A stretch of 64,000 bases of DNA from Spirochaetota bacterium (GTDB lineage Bacteria; Spirochaetota; Brachyspiria; Brachyspirales; JACRPF01): NCBI GenBank assembly GCA_016214035.1, contig JACRPF010000006.1:145458-209457 (forward strand), in the 5' to 3' direction. The position numbers and the translations under genes were made by a program. Shown in pieces: positions 8,534-18,000 of the stretch. The notes under the pieces were generated by a model. The model was given only the letters and a program-made list of their open reading frames with translations, was not told the DNA's origin and searched no databases. The number at the start of each line of letters is the position of its first letter. The stretch's first letter is position 1.

Positions 8534-8845
8534 ATGGAAAAAAACGAACTTGCGAAACGCCTCGCACTGGGCCGTAACGAGAAATGCCACTGCGGATCGG
8601 GTAAAAAATACAAGCATTGCCATATGCCCGCCGACGAAACAGCAATGCAGGCGATACGGCAGAAAGAAGAGGCGGCAAAGGCCGCTGAAGCCGCGGCAGA
8701 CGCCGGAAAAGAGGAAAAGACCGCCGAAACGCATGACAAGCATACATACAAACGCCAGGACTATGTTGTAAAAAATCGTCCGACGGCGCCGGCCCATGCG
8801 GGGGCATCGCAGGTCAGTCTGCCCAGAAAATCCGGCGGGGGCTGA
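8534..8845 (+). CDS. Small SEC-C motif (zinc-binding) protein
   Basis: A 103-residue protein whose N-terminal half contains LGRNEKCHCGSGKKYKHCH, the SEC-C motif (CxCx8CH) first described at the SecA C-terminus, where it binds zinc and contacts SecB and ribosomes. Free-standing SEC-C proteins are common and mostly uncharacterised. After the motif comes an alanine/glutamate-rich, probably helical stretch (residues 40-65), then a basic, low-complexity tail. No signal peptide is present, so the protein should be cytoplasmic. AAGGA precedes the ATG by 6 bases. It sits alone between the divergent hydrogenase operon and an AraC regulator; a role in protein targeting or quality control is only inferred. 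Confidence 0.8.
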   Translation: MEKNELAKRLALGRNEKCHCGSGKKYKHCHMPADETAMQAIRQKEEAAKAAEAAADAGKEEKTAETHDKHTYKRQDYVVKNRPTAPAHAGASQVSLPRKSGGG

Positions 8846-8881
8846 TCGTCCCATTTTTTCAGCTGCGATAGCCTAACCGCG

Positions 8882-9679
8882 ATGATGATACAAGCCGCCG
8901 GACTGAATAAAAATAAAACCACCTATTTCACCGCCGCCAAAGGGCGTGTGATGTATTATCATTCGGCGATTTATCTCATCAAGGGTGAAGGCTTCTTCGA
9001 GGACGAAACTACTCCATACACGCGCATCACGCCGGGCACCGCGTTCTATCTGTATCCAGATATCTGGCATCACTTCGACCCGAAGCCGGGCACGAAGTGG
9101 AACGAATATTGGGTAACGTTCGACGGCACCATAGCAAAAACAAAGTTCGGCGATCTGATACCTCCGCCGCGAAAACCGGTATTTTATATCGGCATGGACG
9201 ACAGGATAATCGAGGCGTATGAAGCGCTCTACAACGCCTGGTATTTCAAGACGCCGGGGCACGAGGTGCAGAGCGTTTTTCTTCTGCATGAGATACTCGC
9301 GCGCATGCACATGAAGATCAACCGCATCCCGATGACGCGGACGAAAAGCCCCGTTGAACGCGTGAAGACCTATATGCGCGAGAACATCAATGCGCTCCGT
9401 ATCGATTATGACGCACTTGCCGCACAGGAAGAGATGAACTATGAACAGCTTCGCAAATCGTTCCGCGCCGAGACCGGCATACCGCTGACCACCTATTTCC
9501 TCATGTTGAAACTCAATCGTGCGAAGGAGCTTCTGCTCAATTCAGACGCCACCGTCGGCGATGTGGCCAAACGCTGCGGGTTCGCCGGGCAGTATTATTT
9601 CTCCCGTTTTTTCAAGGAAAAGGAAGGCGTTTCGCCGCAGCAGTTCCGCAAGAACAACTTCATACTCCGCGCGCGCTGA
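8882..9679 (+). CDS. AraC-family transcriptional regulator
   Basis: A 265-residue regulator with an N-terminal cupin-like sensing domain (about residues 1-150, including GEGFFEDETTPYTRITPGTAF and a WHHFDP motif) and a C-terminal double helix-turn-helix (about 165-262). The second helix-turn-helix has the AraC signature: VGDVAKRCGFAGQYYFSRFFKEKEG. Family members with this layout sense sugars and control adjacent glycosidase genes. It converges with the GH141-like gene, whose stop lies 14 bases away. I see no strong SD before ATG 8882 or 8885, so the start is uncertain by a few residues. Confidence 0.88.
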   Translation: MMIQAAGLNKNKTTYFTAAKGRVMYYHSAIYLIKGEGFFEDETTPYTRITPGTAFYLYPDIWHHFDPKPGTKWNEYWVTFDGTIAKTKFGDLIPPPRKPVFYIGMDDRIIEAYEALYNAWYFKTPGHEVQSVFLLHEILARMHMKINRIPMTRTKSPVERVKTYMRENINALRIDYDALAAQEEMNYEQLRKSFRAETGIPLTTYFLMLKLNRAKELLLNSDATVGDVAKRCGFAGQYYFSRFFKEKEGVSPQQFRKNNFILRAR

Positions 9680-9692
9680 CAGCTTCCCGCCG

Positions 9693-12389
9693 CTACTCCA
9701 CTCCGATGAACATGTCGTCGAAGAATATTTCGCCGTCCGCCTGCGAGTTCGCCGTGATACCCGCCCATGTAACCGACTTGAAATGAGCGTGCACGAACGG
9801 CAGCGACTTTTTTATCTCAGTGCCGTCATACTTCAGCAAAAGATCATACGCCGCATTGTCGCCGTTGATCACAAACGTAATCGCAGCGACCACCCAGGTA
9901 CCGGGTCTGATATCCGCTATTTTGTTTTTCCCCGCCATGACCGTGCCGTCGGGATTGAAATCGATCTGCGGCCCCGTCTCATCGACAAAACCTTTGCCGC
10001 GTACCTCGACGCGGAAGTTCACCGGCTGTGAAGCGCTGATCATCGCGGCGAACGACATGCGGAATCTGCCGCTCTCAATGTTCTTGAACTGGGCGAATGC
10101 ATGCGGGTTGTATGATTTTGAGATATCCTTCCGATCGGTGCATTTCAGCGATCGTTTCCCGCTGAACGCAGCGTCCTCGGTTACCGCGAACGTCGCATCT
10201 TTTTCCTTACGGATAGTGAACTCATTGGGCTCGGTGCCTACGGCCATCGATTCGAAATCAAGATCCACACGCGACAGTTTCGACAGATCAAATCCGTTAT
10301 CCACCGGAATGCGCGGCCGCACCGCAAATTTTTTCGGCAGCGACCTCCACTCATCGTCACCGTACAATCCCGCCTTTTTTATCTCATCGTCGAACGGGAC
10401 AAAACCGGCCTTTGTCACAGCCGGTGACGATGGATCAACGGTGAAATCAAAACGGTTTGGATCGCGGAACAGCGGGTCTTCGATTATCGAATCGCGGTCG
10501 TAACCGAGCTTCTGATAATCATCGAATGACAGGTTCATGAACGTCATGTCGCGGTCGCCGGCGGTGTTCCAGTAACAATTGCGGGAGATTTCCGGAGGCA
10601 TGCTGCCGCTCTCCATTTTTCTGCCGATGGCAATCCTGTTCGAGCCGATGTAGATATTGTTCGATGCGGCGAAATGATTGCGCCCCGTTTTACCAAGACC
10701 GCCGCGGGTGATGAACCCGTCACGGGCGAACGCGCCGATGTTGTTGCGGAAGGTATTGTTCGAACCCCAGTTCTGGAAATACGCCGACCAGTCCACGTTA
10801 TACGCGAGATTGTTCTCCACGAGCGCGCCGCGCGACATCTCGTCGAGATAATAGCCCGCGAAACCGGCATGTATGAACGGATATGCAACGGTATCGCACG
10901 TAATATTGTGATGCACGTGTGTGTCAAGCGGACCGAACTGATAATAACCGGCGGCGTCGCCCTGGTATCCAAGCCCGAGATAATGCAGATAATTATATGC
11001 GACCTCATGCCCGCCGGAATAATCCTCCCCGTTATATGTCCAGCGCGCGTCGGATGATATCGGGTCCCAATGCACATCGAAAATATCGTTATGCGTGATG
11101 CGCGTGTATGAACAGAACCGGTTGATGATGCCGTAGCAGCCGTGCCAGATAGTCCCGAGCCGGTGCAGTATATTGTTGTCAATGGTATTATGCAGCACGC
11201 GTATCTGTTCTTTCGGCGCAGTTTTCTCCAGCGTTTGAAGCGTTTTCAGATCGGTGATGCCTATCTGTATGCCGCCTGACCCCATGTCCCAGATGTGACA
11301 ATGCACGACGGTATTGCTCTGACACCCCGTGTCGAGTTCCATCGCATACTCGCCCAGATGCGCTATCTCGCAGTTGGAAAACATCGACTGACGCATGTTC
11401 TTCGCATAGATGCCCGCGCTCAGATACATATGACCCTGGCGGTAGACGCCGTTGTGTTTATCAAGATCGCCGTCAACATGCGCAAAGGTGATATCGCGGA
11501 ACTCAAGATACTGCGCCGGCGTTCCGTAATCTGCCGATACGATTTCCATTATGCGCGTCATGAGCACCGGCGCGATGACATCCGCGCGTGACATATCCTC
11601 GCCGGGCTCGGGATAGTAATAGAGCGTTCCGGTGACGCGGTCGAGATACCACTCGCCGGGATAATCCAATGCCTCAAAGACATTGGCGACGTAATACCTG
11701 AAGTTCTTTTCCCAGAAGTCAACCGGACGGCCGTGTGTGCTCTCGAATTTAACCACGCGTTTCGCCGCATCGGCGGCGGTTATGCGGTGCATCGTCGGCG
11801 TCCATGAATTAATCTGAATGATGTCGATATCCGTCAGGTTCTTCCACTGCGGATCTATATCGCCGGAAAAATACACGAACGCCTTATTCGACTGCTCGCC
11901 CTGCGCGCGGCCCTTGGCCCGCATCATTTTCTCGTTCTCGTTGGGTTTTCGTGCCCGTGTTTTGCTCACACTATTCACATAGAGCGAATTGAAAAACCAC
12001 CGTTTGGACAGCACATCAGGAACGTTCAGCTCATAGAAATTCTTCCCCGCTGTTTTCTTCCATGTACCGGTTATCTTTCTGCCGCCGCTGATTATCGCAC
12101 GTGCATCCGGAAGTGCGCGATACACTGTCGGCGCGCCGGACGCCCCGGAGTCTTCCGCGGACATGCTCAGCTTTTCGGCGAGGTGATACATCCCTCCGGC
12201 AAGCCATACCGTAACAGTATCGCCAGGGGACCGTTTTCTTTCAGCGCGTGCCGCCGTCTGCGCTCTGGTGATACTCGCAAACGGCTTGTCTTTTGTACCG
12301 CTGTTGCCGTCATCACCGCCCGGTGCAACATGGATATCAGCCGCGACAAGAAAAGCGGCGAGCAGTACGAATGGCAGGAAAATGCGCAT
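9693..12389 (-). CDS. Secreted right-handed beta-helix protein, GH141-like
   Basis: An 898-residue exported protein with signal peptide MRIFLPFVLLAAFLVAA. It opens with IHVAPGGDDGNSGTKDKPF, then the VTVWLAGGMYHL and YRALPDARAIISGGRKITG blocks typical of GH141-type parallel beta-helix enzymes (known members are alpha-L-fucosidase and xylanase). Helical repeats rich in NNI/HN turns run from about residue 290 to 640. A lectin-like jelly-roll domain follows from about 720 to the end. Substrate cannot be told from sequence. It is preceded by its own promoter and by a xylR-like gene on the same strand, whose product is the obvious candidate regulator. Confidence 0.75.
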   Translation of the reverse strand: MRIFLPFVLLAAFLVAADIHVAPGGDDGNSGTKDKPFASITRAQTAARAERKRSPGDTVTVWLAGGMYHLAEKLSMSAEDSGASGAPTVYRALPDARAIISGGRKITGTWKKTAGKNFYELNVPDVLSKRWFFNSLYVNSVSKTRARKPNENEKMMRAKGRAQGEQSNKAFVYFSGDIDPQWKNLTDIDIIQINSWTPTMHRITAADAAKRVVKFESTHGRPVDFWEKNFRYYVANVFEALDYPGEWYLDRVTGTLYYYPEPGEDMSRADVIAPVLMTRIMEIVSADYGTPAQYLEFRDITFAHVDGDLDKHNGVYRQGHMYLSAGIYAKNMRQSMFSNCEIAHLGEYAMELDTGCQSNTVVHCHIWDMGSGGIQIGITDLKTLQTLEKTAPKEQIRVLHNTIDNNILHRLGTIWHGCYGIINRFCSYTRITHNDIFDVHWDPISSDARWTYNGEDYSGGHEVAYNYLHYLGLGYQGDAAGYYQFGPLDTHVHHNITCDTVAYPFIHAGFAGYYLDEMSRGALVENNLAYNVDWSAYFQNWGSNNTFRNNIGAFARDGFITRGGLGKTGRNHFAASNNIYIGSNRIAIGRKMESGSMPPEISRNCYWNTAGDRDMTFMNLSFDDYQKLGYDRDSIIEDPLFRDPNRFDFTVDPSSPAVTKAGFVPFDDEIKKAGLYGDDEWRSLPKKFAVRPRIPVDNGFDLSKLSRVDLDFESMAVGTEPNEFTIRKEKDATFAVTEDAAFSGKRSLKCTDRKDISKSYNPHAFAQFKNIESGRFRMSFAAMISASQPVNFRVEVRGKGFVDETGPQIDFNPDGTVMAGKNKIADIRPGTWVVAAITFVINGDNAAYDLLLKYDGTEIKKSLPFVHAHFKSVTWAGITANSQADGEIFFDDMFIGVE

Positions 12390-12418
12390 GGGTATATCCT
12401 GTTTAAAAAGCTTAATTC

Positions 12419-12447
12419 AGTATAGGACAACCGGAGATTTCTGTCTA
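12419..12447 (-). promoter_or_regulatory. Predicted promoter of the GH141-like gene
   Basis: Minus strand TAGACA (12447-12442), exactly 17 bases, TATACT (12424-12419), 30 bases before the ATG at 12389. Spacing and -10 are near consensus. Confidence 0.55.
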
Positions 12448-12456
12448 CAAAAATTC

Positions 12457-12469
12457 CATGTCGTACATG
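12457..12469. promoter_or_regulatory. Inverted repeat CATGT-CGT-ACATG upstream of the -35
   Basis: Perfect 5-bp arms with a 3-base spacer lie about 10 bases upstream of the -35 element, a typical activator position. The XylR/AraC-type gene directly upstream could encode the binding protein; this is inference. Confidence 0.4.
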
Positions 12470-12478
12470 CGTAAAAAA

Positions 12479-13732
12479 TCACGGTTGCCGCTTGCGCCAC
12501 GCCTGCGCGCTGATGCCGTATTCCTTTTTGAAACAGTAATTGAAACTGTGGTGACTCTTAAAACCTGTCCGAGAGTAGATGTCAATTATGGGAATATCCG
12601 ATTCACGGAGCAGCGCGGCCGCTTGTAATAGACGCCAGCGATTCGCCGCCGCGGTGAAGTTCACGCCGAACACATGTTTGTATTTCGCAAGAAAGTACGC
12701 CCGGTCGAGATCGAGCGCATGGGCGATTCTCGCGGAAAAAGCGCTGTTTGAAATACCGAAATCGGTCTGCGCGGCGATGAGACGCTCGACCGCATGCCGG
12801 AATGCATCGGCGGAATCATCGGCATGCCGCTGTGTCGAAGCGCGGACCATGAGCGTGCCGGGAAGAAGTATCCGCGCGCTTCCCCCCCGCGGTGGTGATG
12901 ATTGCAGGAGCCGCATCCCGGTCCTTCCCATCTCAAGGTAGTCGATGCGGACCGTTGTCAGAAACTCAACGGATGCCGGATCGGTAATATTCTGAATATC
13001 GTCAATACCGGCAACAGCGATATCCCCGGGAATGCGTATACCGTGCGAACGGGCGTATGCGATGAAATTATACGCGATGAGATCGGTATCGAATATCACG
13101 GCATCGGGCCGTTCTTTCGCAGCCAGAAACTGTTCGAAGTGTTTATAAAATACCGGCGGGTGATTCTTATAGGTCGACCGGGCAAGATCGCGCGACGCGA
13201 ACGGCGGAGTAAAAACGCCGCGGGCAAAGTCATAGCCGTGCACCCACTGCTGCTTCGGTGCAATGCCGCGATCTTTCATGCAGGAAAGATATGCGTAGAG
13301 CCGGCGCGACACATACCGGAAATTCCGGTAAGCAAAAAAGCCGATACGCGAGAACCCGGAAGCTGCCAGATGATCCACCAGAAGCTTCACCGCCTGAACG
13401 TCATCGGCACCGGTGAACGAATCGCCGTCAGATGCATCGTTCATCAGAAACACCGTACGCATGCGGTCCGTAAGCGCCGAAAGTGCCGGATCACGGATAT
13501 CGTCGAAATGCATGACTAAAAGCCCGTCGTACTGCCGGTATTTTTTTTCACGCATGAACCGTCCGAGATCGAGCGTACGGTCGCATGCGGTGATGGATGC
13601 GTTACGCCGGCGCGCTTCATCATAGATGCCGCGATACAGATCGTAATATTTCGGGAAATTGAGCGGTGTTGAAAAGTCGCTGCCGTTGGTATCGTACTTC
13701 CGGTTGAGCAGGATGTATCGTCCGCCCGTCAT
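12479..13732 (-). CDS. XylR-type regulator: LacI-like sugar-binding domain plus AraC helix-turn-helix
   Basis: The track gives a start at 13804, but its first 24 residues overlap the upstream deacetylase gene. ATG 13732, 8 bases after that stop, gives 417 residues, near the 392 of E. coli XylR. Residues 1 to about 290 form a periplasmic-binding-protein-like sensor (PDAVIFDTDLIAYNFI and IPGDIAVAGIDDIQNIT are LacI/XylR hallmarks). The last 100 residues form an AraC double helix-turn-helix ending FKKEYGISAQAWRKRQP. Family members activate pentose or oligosaccharide genes when ligand binds. It is probably co-transcribed with the deacetylase and is followed by the GH141-like gene with an inverted repeat at its promoter. 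Confidence 0.88.
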   Translation of the reverse strand: MTGGRYILLNRKYDTNGSDFSTPLNFPKYYDLYRGIYDEARRRNASITACDRTLDLGRFMREKKYRQYDGLLVMHFDDIRDPALSALTDRMRTVFLMNDASDGDSFTGADDVQAVKLLVDHLAASGFSRIGFFAYRNFRYVSRRLYAYLSCMKDRGIAPKQQWVHGYDFARGVFTPPFASRDLARSTYKNHPPVFYKHFEQFLAAKERPDAVIFDTDLIAYNFIAYARSHGIRIPGDIAVAGIDDIQNITDPASVEFLTTVRIDYLEMGRTGMRLLQSSPPRGGSARILLPGTLMVRASTQRHADDSADAFRHAVERLIAAQTDFGISNSAFSARIAHALDLDRAYFLAKYKHVFGVNFTAAANRWRLLQAAALLRESDIPIIDIYSRTGFKSHHSFNYCFKKEYGISAQAWRKRQP

Positions 13733-13740
13733 GCTGCTGT

Positions 13741-14541
13741 TCAGCCTATCGTTACGGCAGTACCGCCGGCTATCGCCACCGGTGCGCCTTTTGCCAGAAT
13801 CCATACCGTCGTCGCAGACGGATTATGTACCATGGTGCAGTCTGCCGAGAAACGCAGCGCGCGCTGGGCGTTCACATAATCGACGATCTCGATGTTCGTT
13901 GCATACCAGATATCGCTTCGTTTTCCGATGCGTTCACCGAAACGCTCTATGACATCCCAGTTCCTGTCATTATCGAACTCATAGCTGTGGCCCCAGAAAT
14001 AGAAAAGCATCATGCGGTCGCGCGGGTCTTCCGCGATGAAGCGGTCGGCAAGCGCCATAACGTCCGCTTTATGATGACACGTCGGATGCCATGCGAGAAA
14101 ATTCTCCGGCATGTGAAAGTTCTGATGCGACGCCGTTGTCCGGGCGTACTCGATACCGAGGCTCGGAAGCACTGCGATAACGCGGCTGTCATACGTTCCG
14201 AACGGATACGACATGCCGCGAATGGGAAATCCCATCACGGCTTCCAGCGCCGTCCTGTCGTCGGTGATCTCTTTCACGATCTGCGCCATCGGCGACCAGA
14301 TGAGATGCGGATGCGTTGCCGTATGCACTGACACCTCGTGATTCTTGAACAGCGACGGCAGTTCTTCCTTTGTGATATGTGTCGCATCGCCGAGGAACGC
14401 CGAGTTCAGGTGGAACGCACCGCGAAGACCGTAACGGTCCATGATCTCAACTAACTTTCGGTCAGCAATCTTCCCGTCATCATAGCTCAACGTAAGCGCT
14501 TTCCGTTTTCCTTCGGGGAAAAGATTCGTATATACGCGCAT
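13741..14541 (-). CDS. Polysaccharide deacetylase (NodB homology, CE4-like)
   Basis: A 266-residue NodB-domain protein. Motif 1 is LSYDDG (residues about 18-23; the family TFDDG) and motif 2 is HTATHPH, the zinc-binding HxxxH. The pattern MSYPFGTYDSRV is the usual arginine/proline-containing third block. Such enzymes remove acetyl groups from carbohydrate polymers, and acetyl removal helps xylanases. No signal peptide is visible, so the substrate may be an imported oligosaccharide. About 50 residues after residue 215 form a C-terminal extension ending VAIAGGTAVTIG. The gene lies upstream of xylR in a likely two-gene operon. Confidence 0.82.
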   Translation of the reverse strand: MRVYTNLFPEGKRKALTLSYDDGKIADRKLVEIMDRYGLRGAFHLNSAFLGDATHITKEELPSLFKNHEVSVHTATHPHLIWSPMAQIVKEITDDRTALEAVMGFPIRGMSYPFGTYDSRVIAVLPSLGIEYARTTASHQNFHMPENFLAWHPTCHHKADVMALADRFIAEDPRDRMMLFYFWGHSYEFDNDRNWDVIERFGERIGKRSDIWYATNIEIVDYVNAQRALRFSADCTMVHNPSATTVWILAKGAPVAIAGGTAVTIG

Positions 14542-14556
14542 CGATATCTCCTCGGA

Positions 14557-14874
14557 TTATTTCTTTGCAACCGTACCGCGATCTTCGGGTGACGCCGGCG
14601 GGTCGTCACGCCATTTGACATTGGTGATGAGCAGGAACATACAGATAATAAAATCAAGAACGATGATGGTAAACGGCAGCCCGACGATAAGCGCCTGCCC
14701 GCCGATCTCCCGTTTGGTGAGCATGGCGGCGGTATTGATCACAAAGAATGCTATGGCGGAAAATGACAGAAAAATGGTGATAAACAATATCGCGCACATG
14801 ATGACGACAAAGACGTTATACAAATTCGTATTCTGGTTTATCTTTCTCGGAAAGATACGTTCAAACAGTTTCAT
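14557..14874 (-). CDS. Small membrane protein of unknown function
   Basis: A 105-residue protein with two strongly hydrophobic segments (about residues 22-49 and 62-86) and a charged, proline-containing C-terminal tail (DDPPASPEDRGTVAKK). The N-terminus is basic (FERIFPRKINQN), so both ends are probably cytoplasmic. I do not recognise the family. It ends 15 bases before the deacetylase start on the same strand and could be the first gene of that operon. Confidence 0.6.
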   Translation of the reverse strand: MKLFERIFPRKINQNTNLYNVFVVIMCAILFITIFLSFSAIAFFVINTAAMLTKREIGGQALIVGLPFTIIVLDFIICMFLLITNVKWRDDPPASPEDRGTVAKK

Positions 14875-14985
14875 AATGACTCCTCGCGCTAGTATACCGC
14901 AGGCGGACGGGAATGCAAATCAAGGACTTGAGATTGACAGACCGATAGTACCGTATCACTGAAAAGCCTTGATTTCCTTTGATTA

Positions 14986-15014
14986 TTGACAGAAAACGGG
15001 AAATGTAGTAAAGT
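14986..15014 (+). promoter_or_regulatory. Predicted promoter of the GH5-like gene
   Basis: TTGACA (14986-14991), 17-base spacer, TAAAGT (15009-15014). A TATAGT alternative overlaps at 15014-15019. The ATG lies 44 bases downstream with a GGAG SD. Confidence 0.6.
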
Positions 15015-15015
15015 A

Positions 15016-15033
15016 TAGTAAATCGTTTTACTA
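15016..15033. promoter_or_regulatory. 18-bp LacI-type operator candidate
   Basis: TAGTAAATC-GTTTTACTA has 8 of 9 symmetric positions around a central CG, the architecture of LacI/GalR-family operators. It sits immediately downstream of the -10 box, so binding would block initiation. No LacI-type repressor gene is adjacent; the nearest LacI-fold protein is the XylR-like regulator. Confidence 0.5.
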
Positions 15034-15057
15034 ATATCGAATGAAACGGAGCGGATT

Positions 15058-18000
15058 ATGGCAAAAAACAACCACCTCGCAGCTGCAATTGCCGCCATGG
15101 TGCTGTCGGGGTCAGCCGGCATCGCACAACATGTGGCGTATGATAAAAACGGACGTCTGCAGATAGACAGCGGCGGAATGATGCTCATCGACGGCGAGTC
15201 GCTCCTGCTTATGGACGCAAACTGGAAATCGGTGTCATCACCTACGAGCGCAAAGCCCGCGCTGAGCACAAGCCCGACGGGAGTATCGCTTGCCGAGTGG
15301 AGCGACAAGGGCGGCACGCTCACGCGTCAGGTCTCGCAGGCCAAAGACGGTACGCTCACCGTCAGATATGAATTCGAATTCAAGAAAGGCCTCAACGGAA
15401 AATATATCGAGCTTACGCTGAACATTCCGCGGTCCGCCTTCGACTCACTGAAACCCGCGGGCAAGGGTGCCGATGTGGTGCAGTTCGGACCCGCCGGTTC
15501 GGTTGACAGCATCGCCGGCACGGTACGCATCGATCCCGCAGGATCATCCGCCGTCTGGCATCTGCAGGATATGCGCGAGGTGTCGTGGAACGGACAATTC
15601 CGCATGATGTTATCAATGGCCTATGATGCAGAAAACGGGACCAAGGCTGTCGGTGCACTCGCCATATCAATCACCCCGCGCATCCATCCGGCGTTCGTCC
15701 CTGTCACGTTATCAACCGCTGCCGCACGTCCGTTCATCGACAGGAACGGTGACGGCTGGACCGGGCAGGGCTCAGGCAACGATCTGCGTATCCTTCCGTC
15801 AGGCCTCATGACGCTTTCCGGAATACCATTCGATATCACCGGACGCGCGGTGCTCCTCAAAGGCGAACACACCGCTGGATTTCCCGTGACCACGGGCACC
15901 ATGCAGCTTACGGCACCTGCCGCCTGCGATGCGCTCTATATGCTGCAGGCAACCGCATGGAGCGCCGAATATGACAAACCGGTTGCAACGTATAAACTTA
16001 TGTATGCGGACGGCACCTCGGCAAGTATTCCGGTGAAATACGGACGCGATATCAACGACTGGTGGATGGCACGTCCGCCGACAGACGCAAAGCTTGCATG
16101 GACCGGCGCCAACGGCAGCGCCGAAGTGGGACTTTCTGTAATGAAAGTCACCAATCCGCGTCCCGACAAACAGATATCCGGCATTGAATTCGTTTCAGCG
16201 CAGACGGCTGCGACACCAATACTCATCGCGGCAACGGTACTGAAATCGGGAGTGCTCACCGCCGCTGAAACAGAGGCTGTGTCCAACACGTACACAAAGC
16301 GTGACCAGGCAGCGATTGATATGTCAGACTGGTATGAATGTCCCATTGCATGGCGCGGTACCATTCAGCCGGGATCAGCCCTCGACTTCAGCGGGCTCAA
16401 TCACAAACCCGCCGGTAAATTCGGTTTCGTGAAAAGCAGGAACGGTGTTTTTGAATTCGAGAAAGAACCCGGCAAACCCGTTCGTTTCTGGGGGATCAAT
16501 TTCGCCATTGCGGGTCCGTTCCCCGACAAAGAGCTTGCCGCAGGCATTGCGCAATGCGCCGCCGCACAGGGCGTGAATCTGGTGAGACTGCATCTCTATG
16601 CTTCAAGTTACACGTTACTTGTGGGAGATAACGGCGAGATCAATAAGGAAATGCTCGACAAAATGGAATTCCTTGTCGCCGAACTTGAAAAAAACGGCAT
16701 CTACATCTTCATGGACCTCAATGACGGTCTTCCGTATGAAGCGATGAACGGCATGACCAATGTGCCGTTCAAGAATCTGAAACTCGCCAGCATCTTCGAC
16801 CCCGAACTCAGAAAGGCGACAAAACGTCTCGCAACGGAACTCTTCACCCACGTAAACCCCTACAACGGCAAACCGCTCGCGTCCGACCCCGGTGTTGCCA
16901 TGTTCGAGATCATCAACGAGTGCAGCATGTTCATCGACTGGGGAACGCTGCAGAAAAGTGTGCCGGAGCCGTATTTGGGAAAGCTGAAAGTGATCTGGTC
17001 TGAATGGCTTGCGAAGAACGGCATCGCTGACCGTCCGCTGCCGGATTCTTTTAAAGTGGACAACACTACACGCAAATTCGCCGAAGAGCTTCAGCTTCAG
17101 TATCTGCAGGAAATGGGAAGTCATCTGCGGTCGCTCGGTATCAGAGCACCGATAAGCGGTGATAATATCACCTTCGCACTCGGTGAGCTCAGAGCGTCCG
17201 TGAACGCGAAGATGGATTACATCGGCGAGCATTCATATTTCGATCACCCCAACGTATCAAGCAGGCCCATGACATATAACGACAATAAGGCGATAACGCG
17301 CCCCGTCTCGCAGCTGCCGCTCATCTCCGACCTCGCGAAAGGCGCGCTGAACGGATATCCGCTCGTCAACGGTGAATGGAATTTCTGCTTCCCTAATGAT
17401 TACCGCTGCGAGGGTATTCCGTACGCCGCGGCTTACGCCGGTTATCAGGATTGGGGCGGCATGGTATTCTACTGTGCCACAGGCTCATTCGACGGCGGCA
17501 GATGGAGCCGCTTCACCAACAATCCGGGAATACTGATACACTCGCAGCAGACCGACCCCGCAACCTGGGGATTATCGCATGTGGGCGCTGCATTGTACCG
17601 CCGCGGAGACGTTGCTCCCGCGAAACGCGACCTAGAAGCGATACTCCCCGACTCCGCCATCGACGACAATATCCTGCCGATACGCAAGATGCCGTTCCTG
17701 CCCGCACTCGGCAGATACCGCATGACATTCTCCGGACCTGACGGAAAATCGAACTGGCTCGGCGATCTATCCCGTTCCGATCTCGCCCCCGCCGATGCGT
17801 ACCGGAAAGTGCTTGAAAAGATCGGCGACACGGAATCGGGCGGAGAATATATCGTCAGCGACACGAAGCAGATACGGCGCTATGCCGCGATGGGATTGCT
17901 GTTCATCGACACGCCGAAAACGCAGAGCGTAAACGGCAGACTGTGCGATATTCCCAAATCCGGCGACGGACTTTCCGGAATGAAGGTAGAGTCAGCGATG

